From positions 62,001 to 126,000 of the forward strand of contig JADFXM010000001.1 of NCBI GenBank assembly GCA_015233565.1: a stretch of DNA of 64,000 nt. Reading direction: 5' to 3'. The notes below the pieces were generated by a model. It searched no databases. It was not told the origin of the DNA and saw only the letters and a list, made by a program, of their open reading frames with translations. This stretch comes from Candidatus Rifleibacteriota bacterium (GTDB taxonomy: Bacteria; Muiribacteriota; Ozemobacteria; Ozemobacterales; Ozemobacteraceae). Shown piece by piece: positions 8,644 through 17,521 of the stretch. Each line of letters starts with the position of its first letter. Position 1 is the first letter of the stretch. The translations under genes and the position numbers were made by a program.

Positions 8644-11600
8644 TCAATTTTTTCCTTGAATTCGCAATAGAGCTTCGCGAACCTGGTTTTGTAATGGGCT
8701 GTTGGGGAAAAGATTCAGGAATTTTTCGTAGTTCGCGCGTGCATTTGTATAGTCTCGTTTGTAAACTTCGTAGGTATAGGCGATCGCATACTGGGCATCC
8801 GGAGAGAATTTGTTGTTGTAAAACAGGTTGTTCATTTCTTCCCAAGTTTTAATTGCATTGTCATAATCTGAAAAACCCTCTCTCAGGACAAATCCCATGC
8901 GGAAATAACTTTCATGCACGATTGGCTCGTTCCGCTTTGTATCAATAATTCGCTGGTATGCTCGGCGTGCTTCATCAAAATTTCGGACTAACATTTCGTT
9001 CGCAAGCGCAAGTTTGAATTCTGCCTCCATGATCATAGGTGAAGTCGGATTTTGCCTTACCCAATTTTCAAGCAAAACCAAAGCCTTGGGGCCATTCTTT
9101 AGCTTTTCCATGTACAAATCAAACAATTCCATGGTGATGTCATCTGATGCCGGATCATTTGGATTCTCGCTAAGCCACTTCTCATAATACTCTCCCGCTT
9201 TTTGCGGGTCCATCAACTGCTTCATATTTAAATCAGCAAGCATTTTAAGAATCTCAAGAGTAGCCATTGATTTTGGGTTTTCTTCCCAAAGTGCAACCAA
9301 TTCACGTTCAGCTTTGGTGTAATCCTGCTTATCTTCGATGAGCGTAGCTTTGATATCTTTCATGTTGTCAATAATAGCTTCATCTTCTTCGGTATATTCT
9401 CTCTTTGCCGATTTTTTCGCTCGTGACGGCTCAACTTTCGCCAATTTCTTTTCTTCAAACCTTTCGAGTTTACTTTGAGCGAACTTTCTAACGTTGGGAA
9501 CATCTCTGTAATCATCCTCAATTGTTTGATAGTAAAGACTGGACAATTCTTGATTTGATAGTCGATCCTCGACGATATCTCCGATCCTTATTACCAATTC
9601 AAGGTCTTCAGGCGCTGGTTTCTGGGATTTTCGTATTGAATCAAGATAATAAACCGCTTTTACGTAGTCTTTTTTCTTTTCTTCCAGATCTGCCATTTTC
9701 AACAACACATCACGGGCCTTTGAAATTGGTGGATCCGTTTTTAAAAATTCTTCATAAGCTGCCACAGCTTTGTCAATATCCCCAATGTCATTTTCGAGAA
9801 TTTTTCCTTCAAAATATTTGAAAGTGGAATCACCTGATTGGGAGATTTTGCTCAAATCCTTCATTTTTTCGATACTCAAATCCGCAGTAAGTTTCTTTTC
9901 AAGGTCACCAAGATACTTTCGATGTTCCGGAAAGAGACTTCGAATCTCCAACAGGCGATTTATGTAATAATGGGCTTGAGCAAGGTTCTTTCTTTCCATT
10001 TCGAGTTTATAAAGATAATAAAATGCAGAGCGGCAATACCTGCTTTGTGGATAACGATAAGTCAATGATTTGAACAATTTTTCCGCATCTTCAAGCATTC
10101 CTTGATTTCTTCTTAGTCTTGCCATTCGATACATAACAAGATCTTTTCTCAATCGCGGATGGACATAACTTCTTAATGCACGGTCAAAATAGGCATACGC
10201 ATCAGAGAAATTTCCCGTTTCCTCAAAAATTCGGCCTGCAAGATAGTAAAGACGAGCTTTTTGAGGTTTTGTTTCCATTTTTTCCAGAGCTTCCATAATC
10301 AGACCAAGCGCGTATTCGATGTTTCCATCCACTCGCCAGATCCGAAAGATCACTTCCTCGCCTTTTTCATGATCTTCAGATTTCTCAGAAAATATTGTCT
10401 CACGAAAAAGCTTCAAATTATCAATTCTTTCGAGCAATTGTTCTCTGCTCTTAGGATCCACTGTAACTGAAAGCCCTTTTTCCCAAAGCAATCTTGCTTT
10501 TTCTGAATCCTTTTCCTGCTTTAAAACTATTTCACCTAGTCCAAGGTATGCTTCATCACGTCTGGGGGAATCAGGAAACAACTTTAACAATGCCTCATAA
10601 TCCTCTTGAGCATGATTTGAATCTTTCAGAGCGCTTTCATATAGTCTTGCTCTTTCAAGGAGAAGCTCATCTCCTTCCCCTTCCTTGGTTCCTTCTTTGA
10701 GTTTATCACCGATCGCGTCTATATTTTTTATTGTTTTCGTGTTTTCAGCCCTGATTTTACTTTCTTTGAAAAACTCAGAAGTTGGATAAACAAGTGTTAT
10801 TTCGTAGAACAGATCCTGGGAGCGATATTTAGTGTCATCAACACCTTCCACCATATGTGCTAACTGAAAAAGTCTCTTGGGAGTTTCATTGTCTTCAGGG
10901 AATTTTTCAAGTTTATCCTCTATATCCGACATTTCACCTCGTTTTCCCAGATCATTGAATTTCTTTTCAAGCCACACCTGGGCTTTAGGATCAATAAATT
11001 CGGCTTTATATTTCTTAAGAAGGGCCACAGCTTCATCGTATTTATCATCCTTTTCAGCTTTCCGGATCATTCGCTTTAATGCAGCAAAACGGAAATTCTC
11101 ATCACCAGTCGATTCCAGTGCACGTTTGATATTCTCAAAATCATCGGTTAATCTTTCAAGGTTGATATAAATCTCCGGTTTCCTTTTGGTTTCATAAGAA
11201 AGCGCGCTTTCAAGCGTTTTGATCGCCTCTTGCTTTTTCTCGTCATGCTCTTCGACTCCGGCTTTTCTTAAGCAAGCTTCAACCTTTGATTCAGCTGGGA
11301 CCCCCGAATCTTCAATCAGTTTTTCGTAAAAACGAAGTGCATTTTTTTTGTCTTTGGCTAATTCATAAACTTGTGGGATTCGTTCCCGCACAGCTAAAGC
11401 TCTTTTTCCGTCTGGAAAAAATGAAAGATATTCGAAGTAGGACTTATTGGCTCCCTCATAATTTTTTAGGAAGCGATCCTGGTCCTGGGCAAGTCGGAAA
11501 AGTAGTTCAGAATAATCAGGAGGATAGTTTCGTGCCGTAAGTATTTCCTGTGCTTCACCGGCAAATGATTCCAAAGATGGTTGTCGGAAAAATCGCCAGG

Positions 11601-14448
11601 AAATATAGTGTAATAGGGCTTTTTTAGAAAATTTGGGATTCACTTTTGTTTTCAGGGCGGCAATTAAAATGGGAACAATTTTGTCACCATCCGGCTTTGG
11701 TTCAGAATTAGCTTCAACAAACCGCTTTTCCAGATCTTCTGATGAAAGCCCTGCTAAAAGAACGGCTGCCTCTGAAGCTGTAGTTTCATTCTTTTCCGTA
11801 GCTTTTTCCTTTTTTACTTCATTTGTTTCCTTTGTTTCGGGTTTTCCTGCCTCTATCTTTGCAGTTTGAGTAGCGTTCTCTTTTTCCTTAAGTTTTTTCT
11901 CGCGTTCTATCTTCCTCTTTCCACTTCTATTTGCAATCCATTGATCCGGGTTTTCTGCTTTAGAAAGGTTATCTAATGTTTCTCTAATTTTATCCGCTAA
12001 TGCTGGAGATAATCGAGAAGCACGCATCAAAAAACTTCTGGCAGTCTGTGGTTGATGCATTGCCATATATGCCAATCCCATCGTATACCAAGCTTTCGCA
12101 AGATACCGACTTTTGGGAAAACGTCTGGCGAATTCAGTCAATTTTTCGACGGCCTTAATTCCTTCTCCCTGAACTAGGTAAAGGCGCCCAAGTCGATATT
12201 CGGGAGCTTCCAATAAAGGATCCAGCGGGTCAGTCATTGAAGCTGAAGCTTCATAATATTTTACAGATTTATCAACTGATTTCTCAATTCGGTAAGCTAG
12301 ATTTCCTAGTGTTAAAAAGCATGTCAAACGCATTGTTCCTGATGAAGTTTCAGACAGTTTTTGAAAAATAGCAGCTGATTTGTCGGGAAAATCGTTGTAC
12401 ATTTCAATAGCAATACGGTAAATAATTTTCCACCTGATTTCATCATCTAAATCTGCAGACTCAACTTCTTTTACATAGTCTTCCAAAGGTGCTGAAGAAG
12501 TAGCCAGTGACAGTACCGGGATCAAATCTGAATATAAAACAGCCTTGTCAAATGGTGCTGCTTTTTCCAATTTGCGTCTGATGTCCTTTTCTCTGATTTT
12601 AAAGGCCAAATCCCTCCATTCCTTCTTTAATTTCAGAAAATCATCTTCGTCTGGGGACTCATGATCCAGGTAATCTCTTAACATTTCAAGAGCTTTCTCA
12701 GGTTGATCCTGCTTGATTAGCTTTGAATAAAGTTCCTTCCGATATTCTTGAGCGCTTTTATTGTCAGGAAAGAGCTCAACGTATCTGATCATGGATTTTT
12801 GTGCCGCAGCATCATCCTGTAGATCATTTTTTTGAATAGTGATTGTATCCTTAAGGGATTGTTCCCCCCAGGAACTGTCAGGATGCATCGAAAGAAGATC
12901 TTCAAAGTCTTTAACCGCACCTAACGGATCTTTCCTGTGAATGAGCTTGAGATTTCCCAAACGGTATCGGACTTCGTCTATTCGTCCCCAATCGATCAAT
13001 TTATCGAGATTCCATGAGGATTTGTGTGGAACTGCTTTTGTAATACACTGCTGGTATAAATCTATCGCTTTGTCAAGATCCTTAAGATCGTTTTCTGTAA
13101 TAAAAGCTAACCTAAAAAGGGCTTCACGACACAATTCATGATTGGGATAACTTGCTACAAACGATTCAAAAATTGAAACCGCTGCAATTATGTCCCTGCT
13201 ACGATACTTTTCATATGCTTGTTCGAATAGTGATTCCGCAGGCGATATTTTGGGTTCGGTTCTTAAAAGAGCTATTGGAAGCCAATAGTCAGTTTCACCA
13301 CCCGCTTTTTTTAACCGCTCAGTTTCAATCTCTGTGGCCTTTTCATACAAAGTTCTTGCCCTGTCAAGATCCTTGAGCTTGTACTCAGCAGCATACCCAG
13401 CCATCTTTAAACCTTGTTTTGCCCATTCCAAATCTTCAATTTCCTGCTCCCGACGCTTTTTAAGTGAAATCGAGGGAGTTGCAATCAACCTGGCTGGAAC
13501 AGTGGCTAACTCAGAAAAAACATCAATGGCAGCTTTGTAATCTTTCGTTGAATCAACTAAAAGAGATCCAAGTAATAGGTGTGCTGTTCGGTAACCTGAA
13601 AGATTTTCCGTTTTTCTAATAAATTCCTCATAATTTTCGGAAATAACTTTAAAATCAGGATTTGGAATATGATATTGGGATATTGATCCAGCAACAAAAA
13701 GAGAATTTATAGCGGCTTCATTATCGAAAGGTCTTTGTATTTCCCATAGAATTTTCAGGCCTTTTTCCGGTTCCTGCAAATCATATGCATAAAAAATAGC
13801 ACGATTTAAAGCAGCTAAATCAGCTGCATCCTTTTCATGAAAAAATGTGATTTCTTCCCATGCAAGAAATCCAGTATTTGCAATCTCCAAATCATACCCA
13901 CGTTCAAAACCCATTAAATAGTGCATTTCTTCAAATTCCGGAAGCTCCGGAAACTTTTGGAAATATTTTTGATACGCTTTAAACAAGTCATCAATTTTAC
14001 TCATTCCTCTTCCAAGAACTTTGGCACGAGCAACTTTAGCTTTTACAAACCATTTTCTATCCGGATTCCAGGAAATCAAACGGTCGAGCTCTTTTATGGC
14101 TTTTTCATAATTCTTGTCTTTTTCGTAAATTTCAGCCGCTAAAAGCTCTCCATCCCATTTATATTGCGGTTCGATATTTTCCGCTCTAACCAACGTTTTT
14201 AGGACTTCAAGGGCTTTATCCGAATTTTCAAGTTCTATATAATGTTTGGCTAAAAAAAGATAACCTTCACCAGCTTTCCTACAGTTGTTTTCGGAAAGAA
14301 ACGTCAGAACTTCGTTCTTCAAAAGAACTTCCTGTTCCCCCTCTTTAGCAATGGGAACAGACTGAGTTGCCATTTTGCCTTTGGCAAGAACACAATAGCT
14401 GTTTGCAAGAAGTATCAATATCAAAAATAATTTGTATAATCTTTTCAT
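8644..14448 (-). CDS. Giant secreted tetratricopeptide-repeat protein
   Basis: 1934 residues. An N-terminal Sec signal peptide (about 22 residues, ending near SYCVLAKG) is followed by TPR-type helical repeats almost to the end; many units have the pattern A-x-x-x-Y-E-K-F-L-x-x-x-P. A charged, low-complexity Lys/Glu linker near residues 840-890 (KEKENATQTAKIEAGKPETK) splits the protein in two. The many units of the form LFPDS/FPENN resemble Tol-Pal-associated YbgF/BamD-like TPRs, but no catalytic domain is visible. It is probably a periplasmic scaffold. There is no clear ribosome binding site before the ATG. Convergent with the hydrogenase-like operon, so not part of it. Function unknown. Confidence 0.8.
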   Translation of the reverse strand: MKRLYKLFLILILLANSYCVLAKGKMATQSVPIAKEGEQEVLLKNEVLTFLSENNCRKAGEGYLFLAKHYIELENSDKALEVLKTLVRAENIEPQYKWDGELLAAEIYEKDKNYEKAIKELDRLISWNPDRKWFVKAKVARAKVLGRGMSKIDDLFKAYQKYFQKFPELPEFEEMHYLMGFERGYDLEIANTGFLAWEEITFFHEKDAADLAALNRAIFYAYDLQEPEKGLKILWEIQRPFDNEAAINSLFVAGSISQYHIPNPDFKVISENYEEFIRKTENLSGYRTAHLLLGSLLVDSTKDYKAAIDVFSELATVPARLIATPSISLKKRREQEIEDLEWAKQGLKMAGYAAEYKLKDLDRARTLYEKATEIETERLKKAGGETDYWLPIALLRTEPKISPAESLFEQAYEKYRSRDIIAAVSIFESFVASYPNHELCREALFRLAFITENDLKDLDKAIDLYQQCITKAVPHKSSWNLDKLIDWGRIDEVRYRLGNLKLIHRKDPLGAVKDFEDLLSMHPDSSWGEQSLKDTITIQKNDLQDDAAAQKSMIRYVELFPDNKSAQEYRKELYSKLIKQDQPEKALEMLRDYLDHESPDEDDFLKLKKEWRDLAFKIREKDIRRKLEKAAPFDKAVLYSDLIPVLSLATSSAPLEDYVKEVESADLDDEIRWKIIYRIAIEMYNDFPDKSAAIFQKLSETSSGTMRLTCFLTLGNLAYRIEKSVDKSVKYYEASASMTDPLDPLLEAPEYRLGRLYLVQGEGIKAVEKLTEFARRFPKSRYLAKAWYTMGLAYMAMHQPQTARSFLMRASRLSPALADKIRETLDNLSKAENPDQWIANRSGKRKIEREKKLKEKENATQTAKIEAGKPETKETNEVKKEKATEKNETTASEAAVLLAGLSSEDLEKRFVEANSEPKPDGDKIVPILIAALKTKVNPKFSKKALLHYISWRFFRQPSLESFAGEAQEILTARNYPPDYSELLFRLAQDQDRFLKNYEGANKSYFEYLSFFPDGKRALAVRERIPQVYELAKDKKNALRFYEKLIEDSGVPAESKVEACLRKAGVEEHDEKKQEAIKTLESALSYETKRKPEIYINLERLTDDFENIKRALESTGDENFRFAALKRMIRKAEKDDKYDEAVALLKKYKAEFIDPKAQVWLEKKFNDLGKRGEMSDIEDKLEKFPEDNETPKRLFQLAHMVEGVDDTKYRSQDLFYEITLVYPTSEFFKESKIRAENTKTIKNIDAIGDKLKEGTKEGEGDELLLERARLYESALKDSNHAQEDYEALLKLFPDSPRRDEAYLGLGEIVLKQEKDSEKARLLWEKGLSVTVDPKSREQLLERIDNLKLFRETIFSEKSEDHEKGEEVIFRIWRVDGNIEYALGLIMEALEKMETKPQKARLYYLAGRIFEETGNFSDAYAYFDRALRSYVHPRLRKDLVMYRMARLRRNQGMLEDAEKLFKSLTYRYPQSRYCRSAFYYLYKLEMERKNLAQAHYYINRLLEIRSLFPEHRKYLGDLEKKLTADLSIEKMKDLSKISQSGDSTFKYFEGKILENDIGDIDKAVAAYEEFLKTDPPISKARDVLLKMADLEEKKKDYVKAVYYLDSIRKSQKPAPEDLELVIRIGDIVEDRLSNQELSSLYYQTIEDDYRDVPNVRKFAQSKLERFEEKKLAKVEPSRAKKSAKREYTEEDEAIIDNMKDIKATLIEDKQDYTKAERELVALWEENPKSMATLEILKMLADLNMKQLMDPQKAGEYYEKWLSENPNDPASDDITMELFDLYMEKLKNGPKALVLLENWVRQNPTSPMIMEAEFKLALANEMLVRNFDEARRAYQRIIDTKRNEPIVHESYFRMGFVLREGFSDYDNAIKTWEEMNNLFYNNKFSPDAQYAIAYTYEVYKRDYTNARANYEKFLNLFPNSPLQNQVREALLRIQGKN

Positions 14449-14919
14449 AGTTGATAAAAAATGCCATGAATAAAAAAAAATCGCAAGTTTGATTTTTTTT
14501 TATTGAAGCATTATAATTGAAACAAATTTGAGAGGAAAATGATTTTTTCGAAGACCCCAAAAACCTAAAATGAGTTTGAAAACTCCGGTTTTGGTTACTT
14601 TTAATTAGATTAATTTGCTGAATTTTGTCCAACACTTTTTTTCTCTGTGAAAAAGGAGTTTATTTTTCAGAGCGGTTTGTTTTCTTAAAAAAAGTGCGTT
14701 TTGAGCAAATCTGTATGTTCGAAGCACGAAAAAAATAGAATTGAATAAAAAAAGGAAAGGTAAATTTAAAGCATTTGAAGCGATTTTTTTTCCTACCCAA
14801 CAGGAAAAAATTGCTTCTACCAAAATGACTTAGAATGAGGCTTTTCCAAAAAAATGAGACGTTACAAAAAAATTGCAAAAAATGATTCGAAGAAATAATA
14901 AAGAGAGGATTTCGTCTTT
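14449..14919. other. Divergent intergenic region between the TPR giant and the hybrid kinase
   Basis: AT-rich DNA with long A and T runs and no supported gene. It must hold the promoters of both flanking genes. On the plus strand TTGCAA (14873-14878), 17 bases and TAATAA (14896-14901) make a possible promoter, but it leaves almost no leader before a GAGAGGA ribosome binding site, so it is weak. Confidence 0.35.
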
Positions 14920-16902
14920 ATGGATCTGAGTTATGTGAAAGTACTTTTGATCGAAAGTAATCAGGATGATGTAAAACTCCTGGAAACGCTTCGTAGAGAA
15001 CTTAAAGAGAGCGCTTTTCAGCTTGAGCTCGCCGAAAACTTTTCTGTAGCCCTGGATTACCTTTCAAAGAAAGAAATAGACATAATTCTTCTGGGTCTCG
15101 ACTTTTCCAATAATCGTGGTTTGTCCACACTCAGAGTGGCACTCTCTGCAATTCCCTATGTTCCAATTATTGTACTTACCGGTTTTAACGATGAACAAAT
15201 GGGAATTGATGCTGTCAGAGAGGGAGCCCAGGATTACTTGGTAAAAGGGCAAATTGATTCAGATCTATTAACTCGTTCTATCCGATTTTCGATTGAACGG
15301 GCCAAGTCAGAAAAAAGGCTTCGCGAAGCGGAGTTACGCTATCGAAGATTGTTTGAACAATTTCCAGACGGAATAATTATTATTGATCCTGAAACTTTCC
15401 TTCCCCTCGAATTTAATCACTTTGCGTGTTCCCAGCTAGGATTCCGCAAAGAGGAGTTCAGCAAATTAAAGATTTTTGATTACCATCTTCCCGCAAAAAA
15501 TGGGGAACTAAAACTAATTTTTGATCGGAATAAAAATGATGGGAGGGGTGATCTGGAGACACAGCTCTTTTCAAAGAAAGGCGAAAAACGGGATGTATTA
15601 ATGACTGTCCAAAATATTATTCTATCCGGAAAAATGTTTTTTCAATGTGTTATCCGGGATATAACTGATTTGAAAAGGTCTTCTGAAGAGCGAAGAAAAC
15701 TTGAAGAGAGAATTATGCAAAGTCGGAAACTTGAAAGCCTTGCAAAATTAGCCGGAAAGATCGCCCATGATTTCAATAATATCTTGACCGGAATTTTCGG
15801 TTATGCTGACATTGCTATCATGGCCTTACCACCGAACTCGGTTATTAGAGACTATATTCAAAAAATAGTTGTTTCTGCCAGAAACGCCGGAAATCTCTCC
15901 AAAGAAATGCTTGCCCTAACAGGGAAGGGAAAACTGATGATCCAAAATTTGCAAATAACAGATCTTTTTAAGCAAATAAAAAATTTGCTGGAAAATTCAG
16001 TTCCAAAAAACTGTGATTTGAAAATTTCTTTTCCTGAAAACCTCCCAACTATAAATGGCGATTTTTCTCAAATTATGCAGGCGATTATCAATTTGGTCAC
16101 AAATAGCGTTGAAGCCATTGGACCCAGAGATGGTAAAATTTCTATAAATAGTGGAATAGTTGATTGTAATCGAGCTTTTTTAAGAGAATGCCAATTTTCG
16201 GAAGACTTACAAACCGGAAAATATCTTTTTATTGAGGTATTAGATTCTGGATGTGGTATTACCCAGGAGATTCAACAACAGATTTTTGACCCATTTTTTT
16301 CCACAAAATTAGTTGGGAGAGGGCTTGGATTACCAACCGTCTACGGAATTGTCCGTGGCCACAAAGGAACCATCAAAGTTACCAGCGAAATCGGAAATGG
16401 AACTTCAGTCAAGTTATTTTTTCCCATAATTGATAAAGGTGATGAAATTGTCGAAAAGGCAAGGGAAACAGCAAAAATGATCGAAGAATGGCGTTCGTAT
16501 GGAAAAATTTTGGTAATTGAGGATGATGATTTTATACGATCTTCTATTATTCAGATTTTGAAAAAAGTTGGGTTTACAACATTAGATGCTTCTAATGGCC
16601 AAGCCGGAATTACAGCTTTTCAATCTCATTCTCCAGATGTTCGTTTGGTTTTGCTGGATTTAACAATGCCTGATCTGGGCGGAGAAGAAACATTTAGAGA
16701 ACTGAAGAAGATCAAAAGCGATGTCCCGATTATTTTAACAAGTGGCTATAGCGAAGAAGAAGCAACAAATAATTTCGATAAAAAAGATCTGGCCGATTTT
16801 CTCCAAAAACCATATTCTTTTGATAAGCTGATTTCAAAAATAAAAAATGTTTTAGAGAAACATTCTGAGGATATTAAATCGGTTAACAATAACACAAACT
16901 AA
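14920..16902 (+). CDS. Hybrid sensor histidine kinase, REC-PAS-HisKA-HATPase-REC
   Basis: 660 residues, no membrane segment, so cytoplasmic. Order: receiver (1-125), PAS (~138-255), HisKA with His283 in KIAHDFNNILTGI, HATPase (N-box NLVTNSVEA ~391, G-box DSGCGI, then GRGLGLPTVYGIV), and a second receiver (~528-650). The C-terminal receiver is complete (acidic EDDD, phospho-acceptor Asp580 in VLLDLTMPD). The N-terminal one is degenerate: the acceptor position in IILLGLDF is Gly59, and the acidic pair is ES rather than ED, although T87 and K109 remain. So the first receiver likely senses or docks without phosphorylation. The AHDFNN H-box is common in metabolic or chemotaxis-type hybrid kinases. 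No partner regulator lies nearby. Confidence 0.9.
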   Translation: MDLSYVKVLLIESNQDDVKLLETLRRELKESAFQLELAENFSVALDYLSKKEIDIILLGLDFSNNRGLSTLRVALSAIPYVPIIVLTGFNDEQMGIDAVREGAQDYLVKGQIDSDLLTRSIRFSIERAKSEKRLREAELRYRRLFEQFPDGIIIIDPETFLPLEFNHFACSQLGFRKEEFSKLKIFDYHLPAKNGELKLIFDRNKNDGRGDLETQLFSKKGEKRDVLMTVQNIILSGKMFFQCVIRDITDLKRSSEERRKLEERIMQSRKLESLAKLAGKIAHDFNNILTGIFGYADIAIMALPPNSVIRDYIQKIVVSARNAGNLSKEMLALTGKGKLMIQNLQITDLFKQIKNLLENSVPKNCDLKISFPENLPTINGDFSQIMQAIINLVTNSVEAIGPRDGKISINSGIVDCNRAFLRECQFSEDLQTGKYLFIEVLDSGCGITQEIQQQIFDPFFSTKLVGRGLGLPTVYGIVRGHKGTIKVTSEIGNGTSVKLFFPIIDKGDEIVEKARETAKMIEEWRSYGKILVIEDDDFIRSSIIQILKKVGFTTLDASNGQAGITAFQSHSPDVRLVLLDLTMPDLGGEETFRELKKIKSDVPIILTSGYSEEEATNNFDKKDLADFLQKPYSFDKLISKIKNVLEKHSEDIKSVNNNTN

Positions 16903-16992
16903 CTTCACTGATTTCCCAAAGCCACTTCGATTCCCGATTCTTCCCGACAAACTATTTTGGACTCATTTACTAGTGATTTAAAGTACCTTATA

Positions 16993-17466
16993 TTATCCTT
17001 TTTTTCGTCCAGACACTTGCTCGATTTCAATAACAACACATCCACATATTTCAGCAGCCTTTTCTGTAACCGGATTCTCGTCAAGTGGAAGATTCAGCCT
17101 TTCATCAAAATATTTTTTGAAACGCTTAAGCCAAACTAATCGGTCAGAAACATCTTCAATTATGCAAGCTTTTCCAGTAATAAAAACTGACTCAAATCGA
17201 TATTTGCAATCTCCTTCAGGATGAGGAGCAATTCCATCTGGGTGTCTGAAAACAATTAAATGGACAGCAGGGTTTTTTCTGATTATGTCCAGCTTCCGTC
17301 CTTTTATTGCACAATGAAAAACAATTTTTCCATCTAATAGTGCATACGAAATCGGAACTCCATATGGCTCATTTTGGAGAGCAGTGCAAAGCACAGCTGT
17401 GTCTTCCAATTTCAAAATTTTTTCAATTTCACCTTGGGAAAGATTTGGCACATTTTTTTCGCTCAT
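16993..17466 (-). CDS. Pyridoxamine-5'-phosphate-oxidase-like flavoprotein (NimA/5-nitroimidazole reductase family)
   Basis: 157 residues with a split-barrel FMN-binding fold. The run EPYGVPISYALLDGKIVFHCA then GRKLDIIRKNPAVHLIVF is typical of NimA-type and related PNPOx-like proteins, which bind FMN and reduce small molecules; several confer nitroimidazole resistance. The N-terminal half (residues ~15-100) carries the barrel and the C-terminal part (KRFKKYFDERLN) is the usual helix. A ribosome binding site is present as AAGGAGTG 8-10 bases before the ATG. The true substrate cannot be told from sequence; housekeeping flavin chemistry is as likely as drug resistance. Confidence 0.85.
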   Translation of the reverse strand: MSEKNVPNLSQGEIEKILKLEDTAVLCTALQNEPYGVPISYALLDGKIVFHCAIKGRKLDIIRKNPAVHLIVFRHPDGIAPHPEGDCKYRFESVFITGKACIIEDVSDRLVWLKRFKKYFDERLNLPLDENPVTEKAAEICGCVVIEIEQVSGRKKG

Positions 17467-17521
17467 CTTTCACTCCTTATATATAAGTTGCCTTAGTTCA
17501 GAATACACGAATAGATCGCTT

